64,000 nucleotides of DNA from Roseateles sp. (GTDB lineage Bacteria; Pseudomonadota; Gammaproteobacteria; Burkholderiales; Burkholderiaceae_C): contig JAEUPJ010000101.1 in assembly GCA_016790285.1 (NCBI GenBank), positions 37,337 through 101,336 of the forward strand, written 5' to 3'. The position numbers were made by a program, and so were the translations under genes. Shown piece by piece: positions 9,223 through 17,446 of the stretch; within the stretch, counting starts at the first letter, position 1, and every line of letters starts with the position of its first letter. A model generated the notes under the pieces. The model saw only the letters and a program-made list of their open reading frames with translations. It had not been told where the DNA came from and made no database searches.

Positions 9223-11084
9223 CGCGCTTCTCCGGCGGCCAGCAACACGTCAGCGGGAGGCGGATCGGCATACAGCCGTTCGACGAGTTCGGCGCGGGCC
9301 CGCAGCACGGCGCGCTGGTTGAGCGAGCCCTTGTCGGTCACCTCGCCCTGGGCGGCGCTCGGGGCACCGGGCACGAGCAGCGCGCGGGTGACGCGGTTGG
9401 AGCTGCCGGTGCCGGTGGAGGCCAATGCGTTCAACCAGCGCTGGGCCCAGGCGCGCACACCGGCGTCGGCGGCCCAGGCGCGCGGGTCGTGGGGGGCATC
9501 AGCGGCGGCCAGCTGGGCGGCGGCCGGCGCCAGGAACACCAGCAGGCCGAGCGTGTCGCGGCCGTCGCCGGTGATGACGACGTCATGCACGTAGGGCAGG
9601 GCCTCGGCCATGGCACGGGCCCGCATCTGCCCGACATTCACCCAGGTGCCGGTGATGAGCTTGAAGTCTTCCGCGATGCGGCCGTCGAACCGCAGACCGC
9701 GCTCAGGTCGCTGCGCGTCGATCCATTGCGCGGCGTCGCCGCTGCAGAAGAAACCCTCGTCGTCGAAGGCGGCCGCCGTCAGCTCGGGCTGCGCCCAGTA
9801 GCCCGGCGTGATGCTGGGGCCGCGGTAGCGGACTTCGAGCTTGTCGCCGACCGGGGCGAGCTTGAGGTCCAGCCCTGGCGCGGGCAGTCCGATGATGCCC
9901 TGCTGCCAGCCCGGCAGATGGTGGGACACCGCGAAGGGCCCGCTTTCAGTCATGCCCAGGCCCATGGTCATCGGGATGCGCTGGCCCAGGGTCTGGACGG
10001 CGAGCCGGTCCACCAGTTCGATCACTGACTGCGGCATGGCAGCACCCGCTGCGAAGATCAGCTTCAGGTTGGCCAGAACGCGCTCGCACAGGGCAGTGTT
10101 CTGCGCCATCTGGTGGGCGAGCATCTCCAGCCCCTTGGGCACGGTGTAGATGGCGGTGGGCGACACCTCCATGAGGTTCATCACCGTCTCGGCCATGCCG
10201 TCCTCGGTCGGCTTGCCTTCATCGATGTAGAGCGTGCCGCCATTGCGCAGCACGAGGCCGAAATTGGAATTGCCGCCGGCCGTGTGGTGCCAGGGCAGCC
10301 AGTCCACCAGCACCGGCGGCTCCTCCTCGAGGAACGGGTAGCACTGCGCGTACATCTGCTGGTTGGCGCAGAGCATGCGGTGGGTGTTGATGACGGCCTT
10401 GGGCGCCTGGGTGGAGCCGGACGTGAACAGCAGCTTGGCAACCGAGTCGGCACTCACGCGCTGGAAGGCGGCGTCCACGGCGGGCGTCACAGCGGTGCGC
10501 AGCAACTCCTGAACCCGCAGCGCGCCAGGCCGCTGGCCGTGCGTGATGAGCACCGCCGTGCCCGGAGGCACGGCCCTGTCCAGGGTGGGGCCGTAGGCGT
10601 CGGCATCGGCGGCGAACACGAGGCCCGGCTTGAGCAGCGCCACGGCCTGCGTGACCTTGGCAGCCTGCGGATCCAGTCGTGAGTAGGCCGGCGAGATGGG
10701 CGCCACGGGCACGCCGACATGCATGGCGGCCAGGCTGAGCAAGGCGTGCTCGATGTCGTTGCCCGACAGCAGCATCAAAGGGCGCTCGGCCGAGAGGCCA
10801 AGGTCCAGCAGCGCCTGCCCCAGCGCATTCACCTGTGCGACGGCCTGGGCATAGGACAGCCGGCGCCAGGCGCGCCCCGACGAGCCCAACGGGCCTCGCT
10901 CTCTTTGCGCCAGGAAGGTCCGGGACGGAGCGACGGATGCCCAGTGCAGCAGATGCTCCGTGAAGCGGCGGGGGTAGGCGGCCAGGGGCTGCGAGGCGCG
11001 GATCAGGCAGCCGCCCTGGGGCAGCGGTGTGATCTCGGCGCCATAGGGGCCAAAGGCCACGGGGCGGTAGGGCGCGGCGCTCAT
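9219..11084 (-). CDS. Feruloyl-CoA synthase-like acyl-CoA ligase
   Basis: This 621-residue AMP-forming ligase has the P-loop TSGSTQAPK (221-229), GMTESG, a YRGPSITPGYW segment, SGD in the A7 motif, FDGRIAEDFKL (A8) and the C-terminal DKGSLNQRA whose Lys should complete adenylation. Length and the last motif match the feruloyl-CoA synthase group rather than benzoate-CoA or fatty-acid ligases. It would convert ferulate or another hydroxycinnamate to its CoA thioester with ATP. The gene starts 8 bp after the crotonase gene and overlaps the amidohydrolase by 4 nt. Substrate identity is inferred from family and from the CalA-like enzyme in the neighbouring operon. Confidence 0.83.
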   Translation of the reverse strand: MSAAPYRPVAFGPYGAEITPLPQGGCLIRASQPLAAYPRRFTEHLLHWASVAPSRTFLAQRERGPLGSSGRAWRRLSYAQAVAQVNALGQALLDLGLSAERPLMLLSGNDIEHALLSLAAMHVGVPVAPISPAYSRLDPQAAKVTQAVALLKPGLVFAADADAYGPTLDRAVPPGTAVLITHGQRPGALRVQELLRTAVTPAVDAAFQRVSADSVAKLLFTSGSTQAPKAVINTHRMLCANQQMYAQCYPFLEEEPPVLVDWLPWHHTAGGNSNFGLVLRNGGTLYIDEGKPTEDGMAETVMNLMEVSPTAIYTVPKGLEMLAHQMAQNTALCERVLANLKLIFAAGAAMPQSVIELVDRLAVQTLGQRIPMTMGLGMTESGPFAVSHHLPGWQQGIIGLPAPGLDLKLAPVGDKLEVRYRGPSITPGYWAQPELTAAAFDDEGFFCSGDAAQWIDAQRPERGLRFDGRIAEDFKLITGTWVNVGQMRARAMAEALPYVHDVVITGDGRDTLGLLVFLAPAAAQLAAADAPHDPRAWAADAGVRAWAQRWLNALASTGTGSSNRVTRALLVPGAPSAAQGEVTDKGSLNQRAVLRARAELVERLYADPPPADVLLAAGEAR

Positions 11085-11092
11085 GGTGCGGC

Positions 11093-11887
11093 TCAGCTGC
11101 GCTCGACCTTGGCCGCGCGCTTGGCAAGGAAGTCCGCCATGCGCGCCTTGGCCTCGGGGGCGGACTGTGTGATCGCGCCCACCAGGGATTCCGTCATCAG
11201 GCCGTGGGACATCGGTTGTTCGGCGATCAGGGGCAGGGCATGCATGATCGCGAAATTGGACATCGGCGCGTTGCTGGCGATGCGCTGGGCCAGTTCAAGC
11301 GCCTTGGCCGGCCCTTCGCCATCGGCCACGCAGTGGTGCACGAGGCCGACCTGCAGCGCCAGCTCGGCGCTGTAGGTGCGGCCGGTCAGCATCATCTCCG
11401 TGACCCGCGAGAAGCCCATCAGCTTGGTGATGCGCACCGAGCCGCCACCGCCCAGGAAGATGCCGCGCTGGCCTTCTGGCAGCCCGAAGTAGGCACTGTG
11501 CTCGGCGACCCGCACATGCGCGCAGGCGGCGAGTTCCAGGCCGCCGCCCACCACCGCGCCGTGCAGCAGCGCCACCACCGGCCGCCGGCCGAACTGCAGC
11601 CGGTCGAAGACTTCGTACCAGGTCCGGGAATGGAACACCCCTTCGGCGGCCGACATCTCGCCGAGTTCGCTCAAGTCAAGCCCGGCGCTGAAGTGGTCTC
11701 CATTGGCGGCCAGCACGATGACCCGCACCGACTCCGGCAGCCCGGCCAGATGCTGATCGATGGCGCGGATCATGCCGAGGCTCAGCGCATTGCGCTTGGC
11801 GGGCCGGTTCAGAGTGAGGGTGGCGATGGCACCCTCGATGGAAAGCGTGACGAGGTCCGCCGCGGCCGCCGTGGGCTGAGTGGTCAT
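11093..11887 (-). CDS. Crotonase/enoyl-CoA hydratase family protein
   Basis: The 264-residue protein shows crotonase oxyanion-hole segments HFSAGLDLSEL and HGAVVGGGLELAACAHV. Both hydratase acids are present: Glu118 in GGGLELA and Glu138 in LPEGQ, 20 apart as in rat enoyl-CoA hydratase (E144/E164). Feruloyl-CoA hydratase-lyase (Ech) relies, as I recall, on a single Glu plus tyrosines, and this protein is not a clear Ech. It is therefore more likely a true hydratase acting on a cinnamoyl-CoA. It is the first gene of operon B, just upstream of the ligase, with a strong AAGGG ribosome site. Confidence 0.87.
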   Translation of the reverse strand: MTTQPTAAAADLVTLSIEGAIATLTLNRPAKRNALSLGMIRAIDQHLAGLPESVRVIVLAANGDHFSAGLDLSELGEMSAAEGVFHSRTWYEVFDRLQFGRRPVVALLHGAVVGGGLELAACAHVRVAEHSAYFGLPEGQRGIFLGGGGSVRITKLMGFSRVTEMMLTGRTYSAELALQVGLVHHCVADGEGPAKALELAQRIASNAPMSNFAIMHALPLIAEQPMSHGLMTESLVGAITQSAPEAKARMADFLAKRAAKVERS

Positions 11888-11888
11888 G

Positions 11889-11925
11889 GTTACCCTTCTT
11901 GTGGATCACAATTAGCGTGGGTAAC
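11889..11925. promoter_or_regulatory. Inverted repeat GTTACCC-N23-GGGTAAC flanking the operon B transcription start
   Basis: The perfect 7-bp arms lie at 11,889-11,895, next to the crotonase ribosome site, and 11,919-11,925, overlapping the predicted -10 box. This position suits a repressor operator or an mRNA hairpin hiding the ribosome site. Confidence 0.45.
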
Positions 11926-11953
11926 TATAAGGACGCTGATGAATGCCGGTCAT
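11924..11953 (-). promoter_or_regulatory. Candidate sigma-70 promoter of the crotonase/ligase operon
   Basis: On the minus strand, ATGACC (11,953-11,948) and TATAGT (11,929-11,924) are separated by 18 bp. The -10 matches 5 of 6 consensus bases and the -35 matches 4 of 6. Transcription would start near 11,917, about 30 nt before the crotonase ATG. No sigma-54 motif was found here, so the two catabolic operons appear to use different sigma factors. Confidence 0.45.
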
Positions 11954-12239
11954 TGGTGTTCGCCCTAGGTGGTCGCCGCCCGCCGGGCAACTGCCGCGCC
12001 GCTCGCCGCCCACGGGCGCAGGCCCAGGGCGGGGTGCTCGACCCCGGCGGGAGGTGCTTGTGCAGCGGCGTGATCTGCGACGCTTGCGCCTTGATGACGC
12101 CGCCGTGAATCGCCCGCACGGCCTTGTCACCTGATCTGGCTTCCAGGGGCATTTGTCCACGCACCGTTTCGTCATGGGGCTTGCACATCGCCTTCCTAGA
12201 GTGCGTCGTCATTCGTCGACCCACTCCCGGAGTGCACCC

Positions 12240-14429
12240 ATGTCCCAACAAGACCGCCGCGGCTTCCTGCGCAGCCTCGGCCAGGCCGCCGGCGCCAGCG
12301 TCGCGCTCGCCAGCTTCCCGCCCGTGATCCAGCGCGCGCTGGCCATCCCCGCCAACCAGCGCACCGGCACGCTGCACGATGTGGAGCACATCGTCATCCT
12401 GACGCAGGAAAACCGCGCCTTCGACCACTACTTCGGCACGCTGGCCGGCGTGCGCGGCTTTGCCGATCCCTTCCCCGCGCCCACGCTGGACCGCCCGGGC
12501 ACCTTCACCGGCAAGACCGTGTTCGTGCAGCCCAACGGCGGCGGCGCCAAGGTGCCGGGCCGGCCCGACTGGGGCGGCCAGCGCACGGCCATCGCACCGT
12601 TTCACCTGAACACGCAGCAGGACTTCGCCGTCATGCGCGTCAGCGGCACGCCGCACTCCTGGACCGACGCGCAGGCTGCCTGGGACCATGGCCGCATGAA
12701 CAACTGGCCCGCTGCCAAGCAGGCCCATTCGCTGGGCTACTACAAGGAGGCGGACATCCCCTTCCAGTTCGCGCTGGCCCGGGCGTTCACGCTGTGCGAC
12801 CACTACCACTGCGCCACCCAGACCGGCACCAACACGAACCGGCTGTTCCTGTGGAGCGGCAACAACGACCCGCTCGCGCTCGCGGGCGGCCCGTCCACCG
12901 ACAACAGCCATGACTGGTTCGACGCCAATCCGCTGAGCGACTACACCTGGACGACCTACCCCGAGCGCCTGCAGTCCGCCGGCATCTCCTGGCAGGTCTA
13001 CCAGAACATGGACGACAACTTCACCGACAACCCGCTGGCCGGCTTTCGCCCGTTCCGGGATGCCTGGTACGGCCGCCCGGGGTTTTCCGCGCAGCTGCGC
13101 GACCGCGGCATCAGCACGCGCGACCTGGACCTGCTCAAGGCCGACGTGCTGGCCGACCGCCTGCCGCAGGTGTCCTGGATCATCGCGACCGCCGAGGGTT
13201 CGGAGCACCCGGGGCCGTCCAGCCCCGCCTCGGGCGCCGACTACACCGCCCGGGTGCTGGACGCGCTGACCGCCAACCCGGCCGTCTGGTCCAAGACCGT
13301 GCTGTTCATCAACTTCGACGAGAACGACGGCTTCTTCGATCACATGCCGCCGCCAGCGGTGCCGTCCTACCAGACCTACGACGCCGATCCCGCCAAGGCG
13401 GTGCTGGCCGGCGCGTCCACCGTGGACACGACGGGCGAGTACCACCACGTGCTCAACGGCAGCGACCCGACCTACCAGCACCGCCCCTACGGCCTGGGGC
13501 CGCGCGTGCCGATGTACGTCGTCTCGCCGTGGACCAAGGGCGGCTGGGTCAACTCCCAGGTGCACGACCACAGCTCCGTCATCCGCTTCATCGAGGCGCG
13601 TTTCGGCGTGCCGGAGCCGCTCATCACGCCGTGGCGTCGCGCCGTCAGCGGTGACCTGACCGGCTGCTTCGACTTCGCCCACCCGGAGGACAGCGCCTTC
13701 GTGCAAAGCCTGCCCGCCACCGCTGCGCTGCGCGCGCGCGCCCTCGCGCTGCAGGGGACCAAGACGCCGGCGGCGCCCACGACGCTCGTCGCCCCCGTGC
13801 AGGAAACCGGCATCCGCATGGCGCGTGCGCTGCCGTATGAGCTGCAGGTGCAGTGCAGCGCCAGCACGACGGGCGTCACGCTGCGTTTCGAGAACGCAGG
13901 TACGGCCGGCGCCGTCTTCCACGTCTACGACCGCCTGGGGCTGGCCAAGATGCCGCGCCGCTACACGGTGGAGGCCGGCAAGCAGCTGGACGGCGCCTGG
14001 CCGGGCGCCGCCGGCGCGGCCTACGACCTCTGGGTGCTGGGCCCGAACGGCTTTCACCGGCACTTCACTGGCAACCTGCCGCGCGCCGGGGTCGGCGCGC
14101 CCGCGCCGGACGTCCATGTGCAGGCCGACCGCGTCAACCTGGAGCTCGTCATGGCGCTGCGCAACGACGGCAGCAAGCCCTGCACCTTCGTGCTGCTGGC
14201 GCGGCGCTACGGCAGCGTGCCCGACCGCAGCTGGATCGTCCCCGCCGGCAGCGTGCAGACCGTGCGCATCGCCGTGGACAGCGAGCACCGCTGGTACGAC
14301 TTCAGCCTCAAGGTCACCGAGGTTGCGGCGTTCGGCCGCCGGCTGGCCGGCCACCTGGAAAACGGTGAGGCCTCGATCAGCGACCCCGCCATGGCCGGCC
14401 CCGCCGTGCTGGACCAGACCCATCCCTGA
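12240..14429 (+). CDS. Phosphocholine-specific phospholipase C, Tat-exported
   Basis: The 729-residue enzyme begins with a twin-arginine signal (QDRRGFLRSLGQAAGASVAL), which fixes the ATG at 12,240 rather than the upstream in-frame ATG at 12,153. The phosphoesterase domain spans about 40-420 with ENRAFDHYFGTL near its start, a TGTNTNRLFLWSG motif and DENDGFFDHMPPP. Two C-terminal DUF756 beta domains follow (about 500-700), the architecture of PlcN/PlcH. It should cleave phosphatidylcholine or sphingomyelin outside the cytoplasm to release phosphocholine. A PEP-CTERM protein gene follows after 28 bp. Phosphate starvation control is usual in this family, but no Pho box is evident. Confidence 0.93.
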   Translation: MSQQDRRGFLRSLGQAAGASVALASFPPVIQRALAIPANQRTGTLHDVEHIVILTQENRAFDHYFGTLAGVRGFADPFPAPTLDRPGTFTGKTVFVQPNGGGAKVPGRPDWGGQRTAIAPFHLNTQQDFAVMRVSGTPHSWTDAQAAWDHGRMNNWPAAKQAHSLGYYKEADIPFQFALARAFTLCDHYHCATQTGTNTNRLFLWSGNNDPLALAGGPSTDNSHDWFDANPLSDYTWTTYPERLQSAGISWQVYQNMDDNFTDNPLAGFRPFRDAWYGRPGFSAQLRDRGISTRDLDLLKADVLADRLPQVSWIIATAEGSEHPGPSSPASGADYTARVLDALTANPAVWSKTVLFINFDENDGFFDHMPPPAVPSYQTYDADPAKAVLAGASTVDTTGEYHHVLNGSDPTYQHRPYGLGPRVPMYVVSPWTKGGWVNSQVHDHSSVIRFIEARFGVPEPLITPWRRAVSGDLTGCFDFAHPEDSAFVQSLPATAALRARALALQGTKTPAAPTTLVAPVQETGIRMARALPYELQVQCSASTTGVTLRFENAGTAGAVFHVYDRLGLAKMPRRYTVEAGKQLDGAWPGAAGAAYDLWVLGPNGFHRHFTGNLPRAGVGAPAPDVHVQADRVNLELVMALRNDGSKPCTFVLLARRYGSVPDRSWIVPAGSVQTVRIAVDSEHRWYDFSLKVTEVAAFGRRLAGHLENGEASISDPAMAGPAVLDQTHP

Positions 14430-14457
14430 ACCGCTCCACCTCCCGACAGGCACCCCC

Positions 14458-15111
14458 ATGATCAAGCACCTCCTCACCGCCGGCCTCATGGCCTTCAGCC
14501 TGGCCGCGCAGGCCCAGGCCACCCTGGGCAGCAACCTCATCGTCAACGGCGATGCCGAGACCGGCGTCGCCGGCTGGACGGGCTTCGACGGCTACTCGCT
14601 GTTCCAGTCCGTCGACTACGGCAGCAACTGGGTGCTGCCCAGCCAGCCGGGCCCGGTGGATCGCGGCGCCAAGATGTTCACGGGCCTGACGGCCCAGGCC
14701 GCGGGCTTCCAGACGATCGCGCTCGGTTCGCTGGCCGGCCAGGCCCTGCACTACGAGCTGAGCGGCTACCTCGGTGGCTGGGCGGCCCAGGGCGACAACG
14801 CGCTGCTCTACGTCTCCTTCCTGGACGCGCAGGACAACGAGATCGGTCACGCCACCATCGGCCCGGTCACGCCCGCCGACCGGGGCAACCAGACCGGCCT
14901 GTTCCTGCGCACGGCCTCCGGCAGCCTGCCCGCGAGCACGGCGTCGCTGATGTTCTCGCTGTCGATGGAGCGGCTGGGCGGCGGTGACAACGACGGTTAT
15001 GCCGACAACCTCTCGTTCGTCATCAGCAGCGTGCCGGAAGGCAGCACCCTGGCCTACGCGCTGGCCGGGCTGGGCCTGCTGGGCGGCGTGCTGGCCCGGC
15101 GCCGCCGCTGA
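14458..15111 (+). CDS. PEP-CTERM sorting-signal protein
   Basis: The 217-residue protein starts with a signal peptide (MIKHLLTAGLMAFSLAAQAQA). Its middle is a secreted beta-sandwich-like domain beginning NLIVNGDAETGVAGWTGFDGY, often seen in PEP-CTERM proteins with carbohydrate-binding-like folds. It ends VPEGSTLAYALAGLGLLGG-VLARRRR: a proline-glutamate motif, a hydrophobic helix and an Arg cluster, the tripartite signal processed by exosortase. The motif is VPEG where VPEP is usual. It is probably co-transcribed with phospholipase C. Its function is unknown; surface or exopolysaccharide association is inferred from the class. Confidence 0.82.
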   Translation: MIKHLLTAGLMAFSLAAQAQATLGSNLIVNGDAETGVAGWTGFDGYSLFQSVDYGSNWVLPSQPGPVDRGAKMFTGLTAQAAGFQTIALGSLAGQALHYELSGYLGGWAAQGDNALLYVSFLDAQDNEIGHATIGPVTPADRGNQTGLFLRTASGSLPASTASLMFSLSMERLGGGDNDGYADNLSFVISSVPEGSTLAYALAGLGLLGGVLARRRR

Positions 15112-15118
15112 CGAAGGC

Positions 15119-15139
15119 GCGTCGCGACGACGCGGTGGT
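15119..15139 (+). terminator. Weak terminator-like hairpin after the PEP-CTERM gene
   Basis: GCGTCG-CGA-CGACGC (15,119-15,133) forms a 6-bp stem, followed by GGTGG and only four T residues. It sits 8 bp after the stop codon. The stem is good but the T tract is poor. Confidence 0.4.
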
Positions 15140-15194
15140 TTTCGAGGCCCGGTGGGCGGGTTAAGCTCGTTCACCGATCACGAAAGACCTCCGC

Positions 15195-15419
15195 ATGCGC
15201 GCCGCTTTCAGCCTCCTCGCCCTCGTCATCGTCGCGGCCATCGTGCTGTCGCTGGCCAAGAAGCAGGCCACGGCCCTCAAGCCGGCCGAGCCGGGGGCGG
15301 CGAGCTCACCGGCTGCCGCGGCGGGCCTGCCGCGGCCCCAGGATGTGGGGCGTCAGGTGCAGAGTACCGTCGATGAAGCCGCTCGCCGCGCCGCAGAGGC
15401 GGCATCGGCCTCGCAGTGA
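15195..15419 (+). CDS. Small membrane-anchored protein of unknown function
   Basis: This 74-residue protein begins with one hydrophobic helix (AAFSLLALVIVAAIVLSLA) followed by KK, so it is probably an N-in inner-membrane anchor. An Ala/Pro-rich linker and an amphipathic C-terminal helix (TVDEAARRAAEAASASQ) follow. Codon usage matches the neighbours and the frame is clean from ATG to stop, which supports a real gene. I do not recognise a family. It lies alone between the PEP-CTERM gene and another tiny gene on the same strand. Confidence 0.6.
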   Translation: MRAAFSLLALVIVAAIVLSLAKKQATALKPAEPGAASSPAAAAGLPRPQDVGRQVQSTVDEAARRAAEAASASQ

Positions 15420-15506
15420 GGCCCGCTCCTACAGGCGCGGCCGCCGCGCGCTGACGCGCGGGGCTGCGGCCGGCGGCGACGATGCCGCAACAGCAAGGAG
15501 TGCCTC

Positions 15507-15716
15507 ATGATCAAGTCCGTCATTGCGCTGGTCGCCACCTCGGCCCTGGCCGTGAAGATCTTCCAGCACCTGGGCGAACAGCGTGTTCGCCGCGCACGCC
15601 ACGAGGGCCGCCAGCACCACGACGAGGTCAGCCGCTGGGAGGCCGAGGGCGGCAACCTGCCGGATGTGGAGCCGGCCACGCCGGGCAAGGTCACGCGCCG
15701 CCCGCGTCGTCGCTGA
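15507..15716 (+). CDS. Small basic protein of unknown function
   Basis: The 69-residue protein has a short hydrophobic N-terminus (MIKSVIALVATSALAVKIF), then a charged region rich in Arg, His and Glu and a very basic tail (KVTRRPRRR). An AAGGAG ribosome site lies 7 nt before the ATG. The last 26 nt overlap the end of the convergent DUF72 gene. I recognise no family. It may be a small membrane-associated or nucleic-acid-binding protein, but nothing here proves that. Confidence 0.55.
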   Translation: MIKSVIALVATSALAVKIFQHLGEQRVRRARHEGRQHHDEVSRWEAEGGNLPDVEPATPGKVTRRPRRR

Positions 15717-16701
15717 TGGCCTGGGCCAGGGCTCGCACGCTCAGCGGTGCCGAGCCTTCGGCCTTGTTGGAGATCGTCACGAACACGTCCTGCCCGGCGC
15801 CCGCCGTGCCGCGGATGACGCGCGCCAGCGCCGCCCGGGTGTCGGGGTCGGGGTCCATCAGCGCATTGAACTCGCCGTAGCGCTTTTCGGCCGCCTCGTA
15901 GCCGAAGGGGCCGTGCAGGCGGTTGAGGTTCCATCGCACCACCAGGGGGCCCGGCCAGAGTGCGCGCAGCAACGGGAGCTGCTCGTGCAACGGCGGCAGC
16001 TTGGGGTGCAGGCCCACGCAGTAGCGGGCGCCTGCATCGCGCAGCAGTGCGCTCAGCTCCGGCGTCAGCCAGGCTGCGTCGCGCACTTCCACCGCCAGCA
16101 CGCCATGGGGCAGGCGGGGCAGGGCCAGCAGCATCGCGTGCAGCCGGTCGAACTGCTCGTTCATGCGGGCCAGCCGCTGGGCGGGCAGGGGGCTCAGCTG
16201 GAACACCAGCGCGCCGACCGTCGCCCCCAGGCCCTCGACGGCCGGGTCGATGAAGTCCGACACCGCCGTGGCGGCATCGAGGAACAGCGGGTTGGGCTGC
16301 TGGCCCCGGCCGTCCTCGCTGCGCAGCAAGGCATCGGTCACCAGGCTCGGCGCCTTCACCGTGAAGCGAAAGCCCGCCGGTACCTGCTCGGCATGGCGCT
16401 GGAACTCGCTGGCAGCCAGCGGCCGGTAAAAGCCCCGGTCGATGCCCACGGCGCGCAGCAGCGGGTGGGCGGCGTAGGCGGGCAGCCCGGCACGGGACAA
16501 AGTCGACTCGCTGTGACGGCACGCCCACACCAGCCCCTGCCAGCCTGGGTAACTCCAGGTCGAGGTGCCCAGGTGCACATGCGGCGACAGGGCCGCCGCC
16601 AGTGCCTCGTCGTGCGCGGTGGGTGGCACGGGCTGCACGCCCCGCGGGCGCCGGGCGGGCGACGCTGGTTCGCCGAAGAGGTCGTCCTGCAGTTCGCTCA
16701 C
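15691..16701 (-). CDS. DUF72 family protein
   Basis: This 336-residue protein shows the DUF72 TIM-barrel-like pattern: LGTSTWSYPGWQGLVW at the first strand, VGIDRGFYRPL, FRFTVKAPSLVTD, ALVFQLSPLP, LAVEVRDAAWL and a final QDVFVTISNKAEGSAPLS. The family is widespread and has no proven function. I chose the GTG at 16,701 because it gives a compact N-terminus (MSELQDDLFGEP) lying 10 bp after the pxpA stop. A longer frame to 16,794 would run into pxpA. The gene ends inside the tail of the small gene on the other strand, a 26-bp convergent overlap. Confidence 0.8.
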   Translation of the reverse strand: MSELQDDLFGEPASPARRPRGVQPVPPTAHDEALAAALSPHVHLGTSTWSYPGWQGLVWACRHSESTLSRAGLPAYAAHPLLRAVGIDRGFYRPLAASEFQRHAEQVPAGFRFTVKAPSLVTDALLRSEDGRGQQPNPLFLDAATAVSDFIDPAVEGLGATVGALVFQLSPLPAQRLARMNEQFDRLHAMLLALPRLPHGVLAVEVRDAAWLTPELSALLRDAGARYCVGLHPKLPPLHEQLPLLRALWPGPLVVRWNLNRLHGPFGYEAAEKRYGEFNALMDPDPDTRAALARVIRGTAGAGQDVFVTISNKAEGSAPLSVRALAQAISDDAGGA

Positions 16702-16711
16702 GTCAGCGGGC

Positions 16712-17446
16712 TCAGGCGCGCAGGGTGATGCCCGCCTCGCGCAAGGCCGAGTGCAGTGCGCGCGCGAAGGCGAGGGCATGCGGGCCGTCGCCATGCAGGC
16801 AAACCGTCTGGGCCTGCAGTGGCACCGTCTCGCCCGACACGGCCTGCACGACGCCTTCGCGCACCATGCGCAGCGTGCGGGCGACGGCCTCGCCGGTGTC
16901 GTGGATCAACGCGCCGGGCTGGCTGCGTGGCACGAGGCTGCCGTCGGCCTGGTAGCCCCGGTCGGCGAAGACCTCGGCCACTGCGCGCAGCCCGGCGCGC
17001 TCGGCGGCACGCAGCAGCTCGCTGCCTGCCAGGCCGTACAGCGCCAGGCCCGGGTCCACCGCGCGGACGGCGCAGGCGATGGCATCGGCCAGGGCCGGCT
17101 CGCGGGCGGCCTGGTTGTAGAGCGCGCCGTGCGGCTTGACGTGGTGCAGCCGGCCGCCCGCGGCGCGCACGAGCGCAGCGAGCGCGCCGACCTGGTAGAC
17201 CACGTCGGCCCGCACATCGTCGGGTGAGCGCTGCATCTCGCTGCGGCCGAAGTTGTCGCGGTCGGGGTAGCTCGGGTGGGCGCCGATGGCCACGCCGCGC
17301 GCGAGCGCGGCGCGCACGGTGGCCTGCATGAGCGGCGCGTCTCCCGCATGCCAGCCGCAGGCGATGTTGGCGGACGTGACGAGGGCCAGCAGGGCGTCGT
17401 CGTCGGGGGCGCCTTCGCCGAGATCCGCATTCAGGTCGACATGCAT
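16712..17446 (-). CDS. pxpA: 5-oxoprolinase subunit A (LamB/YcsF family)
   Basis: The 244-residue protein begins [20 protein letters not shown] and has [31 protein letters not shown] and [15 protein letters not shown], all markers of the PxpA/LamB-YcsF family. With PxpB and PxpC it forms the ATP-dependent prokaryotic 5-oxoprolinase that reopens pyroglutamate to glutamate. Its start overlaps the end of pxpC by 16 nt, so the order is pxpB-pxpC-pxpA in one tight operon. Confidence 0.93.
   Translation of the reverse strand: MHVDLNADLGEGAPDDDALLALVTSANIACGWHAGDAPLMQATVRAALARGVAIGAHPSYPDRDNFGRSEMQRSPDDVRADVVYQVGALAALVRAAGGRLHHVKPHGALYNQAAREPALADAIACAVRAVDPGLALYGLAGSELLRAAERAGLRAVAEVFADRGYQADGSLVPRSQPGALIHDTGEAVARTLRMVREGVVQAVSGETVPLQAQTVCLHGDGPHALAFARALHSALREAGITLRA

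Larger units (their letters stand above)
11888..12239. other. 352-bp divergent intergenic region between operon B and phospholipase C
   Basis: The crotonase side (11,888-11,955) holds a sigma-70-like promoter and a 7-bp-arm inverted repeat. The rest is GC-rich with no gene I believe. The phospholipase side has the ribosome site GGAG at 12,229-12,232 but no clear promoter hexamers and no PhoB-type box that I could find. The long minus-strand open frame crossing this gap is the shadow of the phospholipase gene. Confidence 0.6.

Noticed and set aside
11925-14546. Minus-strand open frame of 873 codons
   Set aside because: It is antisense to phospholipase C, has low-complexity Arg/Ala/Gly/Val composition and no family motif; third-position GC bias opens such frames.
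16620-16640. TGGCACG followed by TGCA, sigma-54-like
   Set aside because: Spacing is one base short, it lies inside the DUF72 coding region, and no activator is near.
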